Part shown: positions 8,315 through 16,234 of the stretch, piece by piece | Layout: each line of letters starts with the position of its first letter | Position numbering within the stretch: the stretch's first letter is position 1 | IMG/VR virus record: IMGVR_UViG_3300020406_000014 | Coordinates: 1 to 32,719 of that record | DNA length: 32,719 bases | Strand: one strand, 5' to 3' | Source of the DNA: a virus | Translations under genes and position numbers: made by a program | Notes under the pieces: model-generated | The model's input: the letters and a program-made list of their open reading frames with translations, nothing else | Database searches by the model: none | What the model was told of the DNA's origin: nothing

Positions 8315-8719
8315 TCAATCCATCGTGATTGTAAAACCACTAGCTGGAACTTTAAAGATGTCTCCATTCTGAATATTTGCTGATGCATTTAATGTTGCAA
8401 AAAGCAAAAGATTCCCACCTGTGGCAGCATCATATAAAGCAATATGTGTCACCGTACCCCACGCACTCCCTGCATCTGCAAATGTAAAAGCAGATGAGTT
8501 TGTTGCAGTGCCTGTCGATCCGATTGTAAAAGAACCTTGCCCACTGGATCCAACTTGCACTCTCGCATAGTTTGTTCCAGTAACTTCGGTTCCTCCACCA
8601 GAATCTGATGGTGATGATTTCAACAACCCTATGTACGGTTTTCCAGAAAAAGTGACATCTGTTCCACCAAGCAATCCAGTAAGGAATTTTTCTTCTAAAT
8701 AATTAGATGCCTGTGCCAT
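8315..8719 (-). CDS. phage tail / fibre-associated virion protein
   Basis: 134 residues with a GGAGGG ribosome site before ATG 8719. The pattern fits a widespread phage virion protein: an N-terminal helix (YLEEKFLTGLLGG), KPYIGLL, a GGGTEVTGTNYARVQV motif, SAFTFADAGSAWGTVTHIAL, then YDAATGGNLLLFATL and a final GDIFKVPASGF segment. In that family Gly-Gly-Thr-Glu-Val, Tyr-Ala-Arg, Trp-Gly-Thr-Val-Thr-His and Gly-Asn-Leu are the conserved points, and all are present. It is usually encoded near fibre genes, as here. The precise place in the tail is unknown. Confidence 0.82.
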   Translation of the reverse strand: MAQASNYLEEKFLTGLLGGTDVTFSGKPYIGLLKSSPSDSGGGTEVTGTNYARVQVGSSGQGSFTIGSTGTATNSSAFTFADAGSAWGTVTHIALYDAATGGNLLLFATLNASANIQNGDIFKVPASGFTITMD

Positions 8720-8738
8720 TTCTTATTCCCTCCTGTGA

Positions 8739-10604
8739 TTAGAGTGTTGATATTACAAATGAAAATAATTCCTCATATCGAAGGGCATACTTAGTGTAAG
8801 GCACCAAAGTAACTCCTTCTGGCTCCTCTTCTTCACTGGAAAGTTTTTCGTAATTTTCTCCATTTTTTTGGAACCTACCAGTCGCAACTCCATTAATGTA
8901 AACTTCATGAACATCCTCTTTGCAGAAAACCCCATAGTCTCCAGCATCAAGTCCAGCATCGGAAAAAGCTTTTTCTACTTCCTGTGCAATAAAACCAACA
9001 TGTGTTCTTGCATTCTCCTCGCCCTTCATCGCAACAGCACTTTTCAGCTTATATTTTTTGACTAGGCTTTTTAATGAGGAGGCAACTGTTTTTTCTGTTT
9101 CAGACAAAGATTCAATATTTTGTTTTACTTTTTCGTCTGATGTAACCGTTACCGCATTCTCAGATGCGATTTGGTGCCAAGGGTCAGTCTGACTTCCTAA
9201 TTCCATAAATGGAATACTGGGCATCAAGCCTCGCACTTGTGTGCCGTTTCCAACCGCTAAAAACATGCCAGATAATATTCCAACGGAACCTGCTCCACTT
9301 AATCCCGTAACATTTGTTTGTCCATCACTTGACTGAGTCGCATCTTCAACATGATAAAGAATATCGATTGCAGATTTGAATACTCCTGTACCGTCCACAT
9401 TTTCTTTTTGCAGTTGAAATGCGTCTTGCACTTGCTCAAGGTTTCCATTGATTTGCTCCCATTCTTGCGATGGCATCGATCCAGTTGTTCCCCTGTTCGT
9501 GTTACGGTAACCCAGAATATTTCCACTGTAAGTATTACCCTCTTCTTTTATTGCCTTTTGCAAGGATACACCTGTTGCAGTAGTGCTTTCATTGCGGATA
9601 AAACTCCTTACAAAAGCATTGTTTTTGATAGCCCTGTAATTGAGGTTTGCAGAAGTGTCAGAATATAAAACCAACTGGTCAGTTTCAGATCCTAATGCAG
9701 TAAGAACATCCAAGGTATTTATGGGACACAACTTTATAGCCGCACCGATTTTATACATTCCAAAAACTGGATAACTTCCAAGATCCGAATAAGCTGCTCC
9801 AGCACCATCGGACCCGTAAGTATTAGTGAAGGTATCAAACTCAAGCATTTTTGCGGCTTGTGTGAAATCTTCTGTAAAGACATTTGAAACTAAACTACCG
9901 CCAACTACACCAAAGTTCCATACTGAGCCTGCATGCGTAGCAGGTACATCCTCATGGAAATAAGCGGCTGCGGTTGCACCTTTCAAAACTATTGAAGCAT
10001 CTCCACCTTCAGTGGTTTGTTTAGATTCAATATTGATGCCTGCCTCTGTGTTGGAAACAATTGAAAGCTGCCCCTGTGACGCTGATGCCATTGTGTTTGC
10101 ACCACCAATTCTTAACTGTGGACCTCCATCGGCTGCTGCACCAGCAACTTCGACTAAATCAGAATATCCTGTTGCATCAACTCCATCTGTACCATCAGTT
10201 CCATCAGTTCCATCGGTTCCATTAGTTCCGTTGGTTCCGTTGGTTCCGTTGGTTCCAGCTTGTGCAAGGATCCCCCAGAAAGTTGTATTAGTTGGAGCGT
10301 TACCAGTTGTGCTTTGTTTGGCAATGTAACTGGACCCATTAAAAACGACAACATCGTCTTTTACATAAGCAGTGCTGGCTGAATAAGTGCCTCTGTAATC
10401 AATGTGCGGCACCCCAGTAACAGTACCAGTAACATCGAGCGTACCATCTACTTGAACACCAGAAGAAGAAACTTTTAATGCTGATGTGGTGCCTTCACCG
10501 TCTTCGACATTTCTTAATGTTCCATCTACTCCGTTATTAGAATTAGATACCTGTAGTAAATCTTTATAAGTATCTTTGATTGCCCGTCCTTGTAATGTAG
10601 CCAT
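8739..10604 (-). CDS. tail fibre / spike with collagen-like repeat and S74 auto-cleaving chaperone
   Basis: 621 residues from ATG 10604 (a TTG six codons upstream is less likely; GGGAGG precedes the ATG). An N-terminal part of about 70 residues is followed by a YRGTYSASTAYVKDDVVV carbohydrate-module-like segment, then eight Gly-Thr-Asn/Asp triplets (about residues 117-141), a long beta-rich shaft, and a C-terminal ~130-residue intramolecular chaperone of the peptidase S74 type. The S74 region shows SDEKVKQNI (autocleavage Ser and conserved Asp), THVGFIAQEVEKAF and YALRYEELFSFVI. In this family the chaperone trimerises the fibre and is then cleaved off at the Ser. Probable main receptor-binding fibre. 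Confidence 0.9.
   Translation of the reverse strand: MATLQGRAIKDTYKDLLQVSNSNNGVDGTLRNVEDGEGTTSALKVSSSGVQVDGTLDVTGTVTGVPHIDYRGTYSASTAYVKDDVVVFNGSSYIAKQSTTGNAPTNTTFWGILAQAGTNGTNGTNGTNGTDGTDGTDGTDGVDATGYSDLVEVAGAAADGGPQLRIGGANTMASASQGQLSIVSNTEAGINIESKQTTEGGDASIVLKGATAAAYFHEDVPATHAGSVWNFGVVGGSLVSNVFTEDFTQAAKMLEFDTFTNTYGSDGAGAAYSDLGSYPVFGMYKIGAAIKLCPINTLDVLTALGSETDQLVLYSDTSANLNYRAIKNNAFVRSFIRNESTTATGVSLQKAIKEEGNTYSGNILGYRNTNRGTTGSMPSQEWEQINGNLEQVQDAFQLQKENVDGTGVFKSAIDILYHVEDATQSSDGQTNVTGLSGAGSVGILSGMFLAVGNGTQVRGLMPSIPFMELGSQTDPWHQIASENAVTVTSDEKVKQNIESLSETEKTVASSLKSLVKKYKLKSAVAMKGEENARTHVGFIAQEVEKAFSDAGLDAGDYGVFCKEDVHEVYINGVATGRFQKNGENYEKLSSEEEEPEGVTLVPYTKYALRYEELFSFVISTL
10179..10256 (-). repeat. 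9-nt tandem repeat encoding collagen-like Gly-Thr-Asn/Asp triplets
   Basis: About eight direct copies of a 9-base unit (plus strand GTTCCATCG / GTTCCGTTG variants) lie inside the fibre gene. Each copy encodes Gly-Thr-Asn or Gly-Thr-Asp, a Gly-X-Y triplet run. Copies of one half are nearly identical in DNA, so length changes by slippage or recombination are plausible and would change fibre length in steps of three residues. Confidence 0.85.
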
Positions 10605-10606
10605 AT

Positions 10607-11377
10607 CTAGCTTGCCTCCCAATTATTTGATTTTTGTGACCAAAGCGAAGTTTCACCACTCCAGTCTTCTATTAAGTTTATATTTACAGTATTTACTGAA
10701 ATTGAAATTGTTGCAGATGCATTGCCTTGAAGGATTGATCCAGCAACAAACTCGGACCATTCAACATCTGCATTTTGCCATTCGATGTTTGATGACCAGC
10801 CTGCGGTGCCAACCGTTACAACTGTGGTAATGTTTGCATTTGCAGTTCGCTCGAAAACTTGGGCAGTAAACTGGCTTGCTGTACTGGTATCTTCTTCATC
10901 CCAGTTAACATCCATGAACTCCCAAAATATTGTTGACTCATAGTCTGCGGTTCCGACAGATGCATTAAGTTTTACCGAAGCATCCGCATTTCTTTCAATT
11001 ATTTTTGCCAAGAAAGGAGTCGATATAGATTCTGGTGCATCCCAGTAAACATCCATATCTTCCCAGTTTTGCGGTAGTTCAAAGTTTGCAGCACCTGCAT
11101 CAAATCTAATCTCAACAGATGCACTTGCTTGTCTTGCAAAATTTTGATCCGATTCAACCGAAGAACTGACACTTATCAAACTGGACGCAGTGCCAACTTT
11201 TATGCTTTTACCTTCAACCAATCCAACTGCTGGAGTTGTTGTAAACATGGTTAAAGTTCCAACAATTCCAGCAACTGCTCCCAAAACTAATGAGCTAACT
11301 TTAATTAGAGAATTTTGTTTAGCCTCGAAATCCTGTCTAGAAATTACTCTGCGAAAACCTTGTCCCGTAATCCTCAT
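10607..11377 (-). CDS. virion structural protein with tandem Trp-Asp repeats
   Basis: 256 residues, family not recognised. The N-terminus is basic (MRITGQGFRRVISRQDF) and is followed by a hydrophobic stretch at about residues 27-50 (SLVLGAVAGIVGTLTMF). The remainder consists of about 3.5 copies of a ~50-residue beta module with the signature W-x3-D-V-x-W (WEDMDVYW, WEFMDVNW, WQNADVEW, then a degenerate SLWSQKSNNW), followed by an ER-x-A-N/D-A strand (IIERNADASV, VFERTANANI) and VGTA. The start overlaps the adaptor stop (ATGA) and the next gene starts two bases after its TAG. Position between adaptor and fibre suggests a tail decoration or fibre-adaptor role. Confidence 0.72.
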   Translation of the reverse strand: MRITGQGFRRVISRQDFEAKQNSLIKVSSLVLGAVAGIVGTLTMFTTTPAVGLVEGKSIKVGTASSLISVSSSVESDQNFARQASASVEIRFDAGAANFELPQNWEDMDVYWDAPESISTPFLAKIIERNADASVKLNASVGTADYESTIFWEFMDVNWDEEDTSTASQFTAQVFERTANANITTVVTVGTAGWSSNIEWQNADVEWSEFVAGSILQGNASATISISVNTVNINLIEDWSGETSLWSQKSNNWEAS

Positions 11378-12366
11378 GCTATCAATCCTTTGAATCCACG
11401 GTCCTGCTGATGAGCTAATTTATCGACTTCTCTAACTAAAGTGTCTAAGGCTAATTCCCCCTGTAGGACTGCTTTTTCATTTTGCCCGTCTGATATTAAA
11501 AACGAGCGATACGCATAATTTTTAATTGCTGGTGCTAAATAATTTAACACTTCTGCCTCTGGCTCATCTGATGAATAAACAGGTGGTTCCTCCCTAAATT
11601 TTACCCAGACATAATTGGTTTCTGTGTGAAGATCTACATAGATGCCTTCCCTGCCATTTTGGAAATTCATGGGAGGGGCAGAATAATATCTTGGATCTTC
11701 AGCATGTACGCTAAATACAGTACCAATTATTTCTTCACCTTCTTGCTCATATCCAATAAATCTCTCAAAGGTAGTGTCTACTTTTTGCCAGTATGTACGA
11801 TTATCAATATTGATTCCGTTTTGTGAGAAATTTACTAGGTACAAGCTTGAATCTGGTGCATTTGCTGGCATCCTACCTAGCTGCGCAATGCACACATAAA
11901 TTTCATCTTCATATGAAACCAGAGATCCGATTTCATACAATCCTGTTTCCTGCCAAGTATCTGCGGTAAATATGTCACCCGTTTCATGCCAAACAGTTGA
12001 GTCTTCTGGATTCTCACCCGTACCGTAAATAAAAGGATCATTGTCCCAACTAATTGATGGACCCTGTGACCTATCCCAGTTTTGCAATTCTATATATGAA
12101 TCGTCCGCAAATTTTTTAAAATATTTATTTTGGTAATACACAATATCACCAATTTCATAATCTGATCCTTCATCCCATTCTGGACGAAAATATCTTTTTT
12201 CTACTCTCGTAGATTCTGCCCAAGGATAATAATTCCAAATAAAACTGACTGCATCGTTTATGAACTCCGTAAACTGGATTTTTTCATGAGCAAGAATGTT
12301 TGCAGGATCAATCCCTGCAATTGCAGCCAATCCCCTTTCAACTTGGGAGTATGGTATTGTGCGCAT
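11374..12366 (-). CDS. head-tail adaptor / tail tubular protein A-like
   Basis: 330 residues. The N-terminal ~50 residues (VERGLAAIAGIDPANIL, FTEFINDAVSFIWNYYPWAE) and C-terminal helices (VLNYLAPAIKNYAYRSFL, ALDTLVREVDKLAHQQ) resemble adaptor (gp11-like) proteins that sit under the portal. An inserted central region has two copies of a Y-E-I-G-D/S-x-V-x-Y module (YEIGDIVYYQNKYFKKF and YEIGSLVSYEDEIYVCIA), the layout of small carbohydrate-binding (CBM5/12-like) domains. The start shares TAATG with the previous gene. The adaptor role rests on gene order and helical ends; the insertion is directly visible. Confidence 0.7.
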   Translation of the reverse strand: MRTIPYSQVERGLAAIAGIDPANILAHEKIQFTEFINDAVSFIWNYYPWAESTRVEKRYFRPEWDEGSDYEIGDIVYYQNKYFKKFADDSYIELQNWDRSQGPSISWDNDPFIYGTGENPEDSTVWHETGDIFTADTWQETGLYEIGSLVSYEDEIYVCIAQLGRMPANAPDSSLYLVNFSQNGINIDNRTYWQKVDTTFERFIGYEQEGEEIIGTVFSVHAEDPRYYSAPPMNFQNGREGIYVDLHTETNYVWVKFREEPPVYSSDEPEAEVLNYLAPAIKNYAYRSFLISDGQNEKAVLQGELALDTLVREVDKLAHQQDRGFKGLIA

Positions 12367-12695
12367 TATAAAGCCAGATTTGCTGACTTACTTTTAATTG
12401 TCACAAGGTCACCAAATCTTTTCTCCAGCCAATCTAAAAAATTTGTATCCTTCCAACATTCGTAACCCAGCTTGCCTCCCCAAAAGTGATAAACTTCTGG
12501 GCAAACTTTAAATCTTAATCTTCCAAAAGGAAGGTTTTTTCTTTCACCCCTTGAGACTCTACTTTCAGCCTCCATGAGTTTTTTCTGTTCGTTTTCAGCA
12601 TTAGCTAGCTCAGTGCGAAAGATGTCGGCAAAACTTCCCCACAAGTCTTTGGTGATGTCTACCCCATCTATTTTGACTTCTTCCGCACCAAGCAT
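12366..12695 (-). CDS. small hypothetical head-region protein
   Basis: 109 residues starting at ATG 12695 (MLGAEEVKIDGVDITK); a TTG three codons upstream opens the same frame. It is mixed helix and beta with a basic central loop (RVSRGERKNLPFGRLRF) and aromatic clusters (VYHFWGGKLGYECW, NFLDWLEKRFGDLV). It lies directly after the major capsid gene, where head-completion or neck proteins are normally encoded. Family not recognised. Confidence 0.7.
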   Translation of the reverse strand: MLGAEEVKIDGVDITKDLWGSFADIFRTELANAENEQKKLMEAESRVSRGERKNLPFGRLRFKVCPEVYHFWGGKLGYECWKDTNFLDWLEKRFGDLVTIKSKSANLAL

Positions 12696-12728
12696 AACTA
12701 ACAACTAATAACTATATGAAACTAAATC

Positions 12729-13778
12729 TTAGGAAAGCGTGTACTTACCGTGATCCAATCCACCAGAATAAGATTTCAAAGAGAACACAGACTCAATAAT
12801 TGAGCGAGGTCCACCCCCAAGATCTGGTAATTCACGGACTGAAGTTTCTTCTGCGAATGCTGATTCAAGCTGTGCCATGTTCAAAATGAACAAGGTATTC
12901 TGCCCTACTGTTGGATCATAGGCACCACTACTCCGTGCGTCTTGCTCCAAGAAACTGGATAAGTTGAGCGTTATTACGCCAAAATCACTTTCGATGATGT
13001 CAACTGAAGCAGCCAATCGTCCTTCATCAGTGTCACGGTTAGAAACAACAAGGTTGTTGGTTCTTGGAGTGAACAAGGTAAAGTTCGATATTGTTTTCTT
13101 AACCGCAGTGCCGCAAAGACCGTAAAAAGTCTTATCGGATTCTCCAGTTTGCTCATAGATGCTTTGCAAGATGTCACGCAAATCTTCTTCCGTTGCAGAA
13201 GCAGCAGCCGAAGTTCCAATGGATCCAGTTGGAGTAAGGAAATCAGTTGGCACTGGCAAAGTTGCTTGTGCTGAAGAACTGATCCATTTTCCAAGTCCAC
13301 GGGTTTGATATGGTGCGGAAGAGGTTTCCTGTGCAGTTTCCTGCGAAGAACAAAGAGTTGCCTCAATATCACGCTTGTGAGCAACCAGTGCTTTGGCGAT
13401 ACTATTAGCCATTTCTTTTTTGTAACCTACTCCAGCAATATCAGAAGTCATGTTTGCTAAACGAGAAACTTTTGGTACTCGTCTGGCATACTGCAAATAA
13501 ATGCTGCACTTTGTGCGATCATCATAATTCTCGAAATCGCTTGAAGAAATATCTTCACCGTCAATCGGAAGTGCATCGCTTACTCCACTACTATAAGTTG
13601 CGGTGCGTACTAAATTATCTTTATGCTTGTCTAAGCCCCACTCCACAAATGAATTTTTGGGTGCGGCACCTTTTTTGACTTGCGACATGAAGGGACAGGA
13701 CTTCCTGTCCACAATGGTCATAAGGTCACTGAGTGACTCTCTTTTAAGGGATTGATCCCGTTCTACTATTCCAGCCAT
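12729..13778 (-). CDS. major capsid protein (SU10 / DUF5309-like, HK97 fold)
   Basis: 349 residues with a strong AGGAG site 8 nt before ATG. The N-terminus (LSDLMTIVDRKSCPFMSQ, KGAAPKNSFVEWGLD) is the pattern of the SU10-type/DUF5309 capsid family: a short N-arm, then x-P-F-x-S-x, then a strand ending in W-x-x-D. Further supporting segments are YARRVPKVSR, a long spine-like helix (YKKEMANSIAKALVAHKRDIEATLCS) and the C-terminal LPDLGGGPRSIIESVFSLK. It follows the scaffold gene directly, the expected order. I am confident it is the major capsid protein; the family name is from memory of the motif pattern. Confidence 0.87.
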   Translation of the reverse strand: MAGIVERDQSLKRESLSDLMTIVDRKSCPFMSQVKKGAAPKNSFVEWGLDKHKDNLVRTATYSSGVSDALPIDGEDISSSDFENYDDRTKCSIYLQYARRVPKVSRLANMTSDIAGVGYKKEMANSIAKALVAHKRDIEATLCSSQETAQETSSAPYQTRGLGKWISSSAQATLPVPTDFLTPTGSIGTSAAASATEEDLRDILQSIYEQTGESDKTFYGLCGTAVKKTISNFTLFTPRTNNLVVSNRDTDEGRLAASVDIIESDFGVITLNLSSFLEQDARSSGAYDPTVGQNTLFILNMAQLESAFAEETSVRELPDLGGGPRSIIESVFSLKSYSGGLDHGKYTLS

Positions 13779-13790
13779 TTTAAATTTCTC

Positions 13791-14780
13791 CTATAATATT
13801 GATTCAATGTATGAGGATGCATCTTCTACTGAACCAGATGAGGCTTGCTGAAGAAGTGACTTTTTACTCACTCCCTTTTTGCGAACTACTGAAGGACTTG
13901 CTCTGCTTGGAACTGGTGCTTTGGGTGCCGCAGATTGCTTGACTGGCTTCTGTGCCTTCCTAGCGTTCACGGTCTTTATCCCTTCAATTGCGTAAGCAAC
14001 AGTAAGCACTGCATACGGATCACGATTATAATAATCCTTGATGTATGGATTTGCATTAAGCACCTGCTGGATTTCCAACATTTCTGGGCTTTGCTTATCC
14101 TTCATCCACTCAAAAGTTTGCATAGCAGTTTGCCTGTTTTGTTCTTTCTGCTGAAGTCTTTGTCCTGCCTGTGGTATATTTTTTCTAAGATCTCGGTCTG
14201 TCTCAACCATCAATCTTCTCGCTTGTCCGTATTCCACTTCATGCTCGGCTCCCGTGATGTCAGTGTATTCACCTCCGTCTGGATTTTCTATTAGCCAATC
14301 CCTTAAATGTTCAGCCTCTGCTTCACGGGCTTGAAGTTCCTTAAAATCTTTTACTCCATCAAATTTTTCCAAACCTTTTGTATCTGGAACTACTTGATTC
14401 GGTGCAGATTCTAGTTCAGCAATCTTTGCTTTTAATTCTTCTGCTTCTGCTTCCGCATTGTTTCTTGCTTCAATTAATTTACCAATGCGTTTCTTAACTC
14501 CATCAGACTCCTCCAGTTTTGGTTCCTCTAGAACTTCCTCCTCTACTTCTTCAGTAGTAATCGGATCTTCTGTCGGCTCCTCAACCTGTTCTGCAACCTC
14601 TTCAGTTTCTTCAGTTTCTTCTGCTTCTACTGGTTCTGGTTCTGAATTTGCACTCTCAAAGAACGAAGATGAGTCCAGTCCTGCTGCCTCGGCAATATCG
14701 CCAATGCTGACAATCCTGTTGTCATCGTTTACTTCATTTTCTTCTGCTTTTAGGGATGCGATCCCATCTGAATCTGCCAT
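13791..14780 (-). CDS. scaffolding protein
   Basis: 329 residues. Residues ~40-95 are extremely acidic (Glu/Thr/Val-rich, for example EETEETEEVAEQVEEPTEDP). A coiled coil runs from ~95 to 150 (KKRIGKLIEARNNAEAEAEELKAKIAELE), a helical middle follows, and the end is basic (from ~280: KAQKPVKQSAAPKAPVPSR, VVRKKGVSKKSLLQQ). An acidic coiled-coil protein with a basic C-terminus immediately before the major capsid gene is the standard layout of a phage scaffold. No protease domain is visible. The start is ATG after only a weak ribosome site. Confidence 0.85.
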   Translation of the reverse strand: MADSDGIASLKAEENEVNDDNRIVSIGDIAEAAGLDSSSFFESANSEPEPVEAEETEETEEVAEQVEEPTEDPITTEEVEEEVLEEPKLEESDGVKKRIGKLIEARNNAEAEAEELKAKIAELESAPNQVVPDTKGLEKFDGVKDFKELQAREAEAEHLRDWLIENPDGGEYTDITGAEHEVEYGQARRLMVETDRDLRKNIPQAGQRLQQKEQNRQTAMQTFEWMKDKQSPEMLEIQQVLNANPYIKDYYNRDPYAVLTVAYAIEGIKTVNARKAQKPVKQSAAPKAPVPSRASPSVVRKKGVSKKSLLQQASSGSVEDASSYIESIL

Positions 14781-14812
14781 AGGTTTTTTGTCTCTGACGG
14801 TGGAACTGTACT

Positions 14813-14898
14813 CGTTGTATCCGCAACGGACGGGTTAATGTTAACCTAAATTGAGCCTATGCTTTGCAGTCTAACAACTCTTACTTTGGAGTTGAGAC
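14813..14898. promoter_or_regulatory. hairpin-rich intergenic region upstream of scaffold-capsid genes
   Basis: The 126-base gap between the small HTH-like gene and the scaffold gene holds three inverted repeats in a row. They are CGTTG/CAACG (14813-14817 and 14824-14828), the palindrome GGTTAATGTTAACC (14833-14846), and a longer hairpin GTCT-CAACTC/GAGTTG-AGAC (14869-14898, two-base bulge, eight-base loop). None is followed by a T-run in the direction of transcription, so they do not look like intrinsic terminators. They could be an operator, an mRNA-stability element or a processing site that lets capsid genes be expressed apart from upstream genes. I see no convincing -35/-10 pair here. 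Confidence 0.5.
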
Positions 14899-14906
14899 TA
14901 ATTGCA

Positions 14907-15146
14907 TCAAAGAAACCTATACCAAACTTTTCTGGTTAATTGTTTTTGTTCCCTGTTCCATTGAGAACCCTTAAATACTTGCGCTTTTCTTTGTTTAATT
15001 AGCGCCCTTAAATATTGATGGGTTCTTGTTTTTCCAAATCCACTTTTTTCTCTAAATTGATCTGATGTAAACCAATCATCTCCCTCTGGAGTTTTTTCAC
15101 CAATCTCCTCGACTTGCTGGAGTTTCTTTGCCCAATTTATGCCCAC
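14907..15146 (-). CDS. small winged-helix-like DNA-binding protein
   Basis: 79 residues with a GTG start inside the end of the phosphoesterase gene (10-nt overlap) and GGAG a few bases upstream. The sequence has a helix-turn-helix pattern: WFTSDQFREKSGFGKTRTHQYLRALIKQRK, read as W-x-T-x3-F, then S-G-x-G-K-T-R-T-H-Q-Y-L-R-x-L, followed by a wing-like KVWYRFL. It is basic overall. It probably binds DNA; target unknown. It is the last gene before the hairpin-rich gap upstream of the scaffold gene, so control of the capsid genes is possible. Confidence 0.7.
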   Translation of the reverse strand: MGINWAKKLQQVEEIGEKTPEGDDWFTSDQFREKSGFGKTRTHQYLRALIKQRKAQVFKGSQWNREQKQLTRKVWYRFL

Positions 15147-15853
15147 TTGTATTCTCCATCAAATTTCTTAGCAATATTAGCCTGCCAGCTTTTATTTGAA
15201 AAATATCCATACACCCAGCCCGTTTCATGAGACAATCGATTAACCTTCGCACGGTTCCATCCCATCTGTGTTTGCGTTAAACAACCAGCACTGATAGCCG
15301 CACCTCCCTTGTGCCTTGGTATTGAAAACATTTGTACCGAATGAATATGCCCGTGAACACAGCATCCACCCTGCTTTGCAAAAGTAAGAGCATGTTGCTT
15401 ACAGGCAGAAACTGCACCGTGATAATATCCGTGAACAAATGTCATGATCCCTAATTCCAGCACTCCTGCGTCAACACTGTAGGGCAACATCTTACATTTT
15501 AATTTCCTACATTTGCTAGTAATATCTTTAATTCCAGAACGCGCGGTATCCCGTACTATTCCAACGGAATGCTTTTCTGCGGTCTGCCACAGTCTGTCAT
15601 CATGATTTCCGAGCAGAAAATAGTGAGGCTGCCAATTAGTTAAAAACTCCATGCCTGCTTCTACATCAGCTTCCATGCTGGCATTTTTCTCGGCAGGATC
15701 CGCGCCACGCATTAAAGGTGAGAAGTCAAAAAGATCCCCACCGAAAATTCGGACATCTGGTTTAAACTCTTCCGTAAATTTATGAAGAGCAGAAACCGTT
15801 TTGGCATCTTGTTTGTCTCCGTGTAAATCCGAAGCAAACACAAATGATTTCAT
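15137..15853 (-). CDS. calcineurin-like metallophosphoesterase
   Basis: 238 residues. All metal-binding motifs of the metallophosphoesterase superfamily are present and in order: D-x-H (SDLHG, Asp9/His11), G-D-x-x-D (GGDLFDF, Asp40/Asp43), G-N-H-D (Asn83-His84-Asp85), a later His (VHGYYHG, His141) and G-H-x-H (HGHIH, His169/His171). It should bind two metals and hydrolyse phosphodiester or phosphomonoester bonds. The substrate cannot be read; nucleic acid ends or cyclic nucleotides are both possible. It sits inside the head-gene block between the basic mini-proteins and the scaffold, which is unusual for a catabolic enzyme and suggests a role in packaging, assembly or countering host signalling. 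Confidence 0.9.
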   Translation of the reverse strand: MKSFVFASDLHGDKQDAKTVSALHKFTEEFKPDVRIFGGDLFDFSPLMRGADPAEKNASMEADVEAGMEFLTNWQPHYFLLGNHDDRLWQTAEKHSVGIVRDTARSGIKDITSKCRKLKCKMLPYSVDAGVLELGIMTFVHGYYHGAVSACKQHALTFAKQGGCCVHGHIHSVQMFSIPRHKGGAAISAGCLTQTQMGWNRAKVNRLSHETGWVYGYFSNKSWQANIAKKFDGEYKWA

Positions 15854-15854
15854 T

Positions 15855-15947
15855 TTATCTTTTTCGCTTCTTGACCGTTGCAGCTTTTACAACTTTCTTT
15901 TTAACGACTTTTTTAGCTTTTTTTGAATGTCCGTAATGTGATGGCAT
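15855..15947 (-). CDS. 30-residue Lys-rich mini-protein
   Basis: Short frame found by hand: ATG 15947 with a GAGGAC ribosome site, stop one base before the phosphoesterase start. The peptide starts MPSHYGHSKKAKK and is almost half Lys/Arg, with alternating Val/Lys and Ala/Lys. It is too short for a globular fold and is likely a nucleic-acid-binding or virion-packaged basic peptide. I recall similar small Lys-rich genes near portal genes of marine phages (memory only). Confidence 0.65.
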   Translation of the reverse strand: MPSHYGHSKKAKKVVKKKVVKAATVKKRKR

Positions 15948-15958
15948 AATTTTGTCCT

Positions 15959-16234
15959 CTATGATTTTTTATGTTTCCTTGCAAATGCTCTGGCGGCTTC
16001 TTTTGATCCAAATCCCCACTGTTTTAAAGCTAGTGCCAATCTGGTTGGCTTGCCTTTCTTGTCTTTCATCGGTCCAGCCATTCCACCAAATCTTCCTGCA
16101 AAACTAATTCGTCTTGGATTAGTTCCACTCCTTACTGGTGCCTTAACACCGAAATGTTTTCTTCCTGCTGCTGATAATCCACCCTTTGGATTCTGGTGGA
16201 CCTTGCGCATGGATTTTGCTTTGGTTCTAGGCAT
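15959..16234 (-). CDS. basic small phage protein (DUF6321-like)
   Basis: 91 residues from ATG 16234, which overlaps the end of the preceding mini-gene; it begins MPRTK like that gene. Pattern: KSMRKVHQNPKGGLSAAGR-KHFGVKAPVR, SGTNPRRISFAGRFGGMAG, then PTRLALALKQWGFGSKEAA. The blocks GGL-x-A-x-GR, NPRR-x-S-F, R-x-GGM and a final Trp-Gly-Phe-Gly-Ser are, from memory, those of the DUF6321 phage family. Very basic (about 30% Lys/Arg), with no known enzymatic activity. Likely nucleic-acid or capsid associated. Confidence 0.75.
   Translation of the reverse strand: MPRTKAKSMRKVHQNPKGGLSAAGRKHFGVKAPVRSGTNPRRISFAGRFGGMAGPMKDKKGKPTRLALALKQWGFGSKEAARAFARKHKKS

Noticed and set aside
10179-10256. CRISPR-like or satellite array
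   Set aside because: The 9-base units have no spacers and encode Gly-x-y triplets in frame of the fibre gene.
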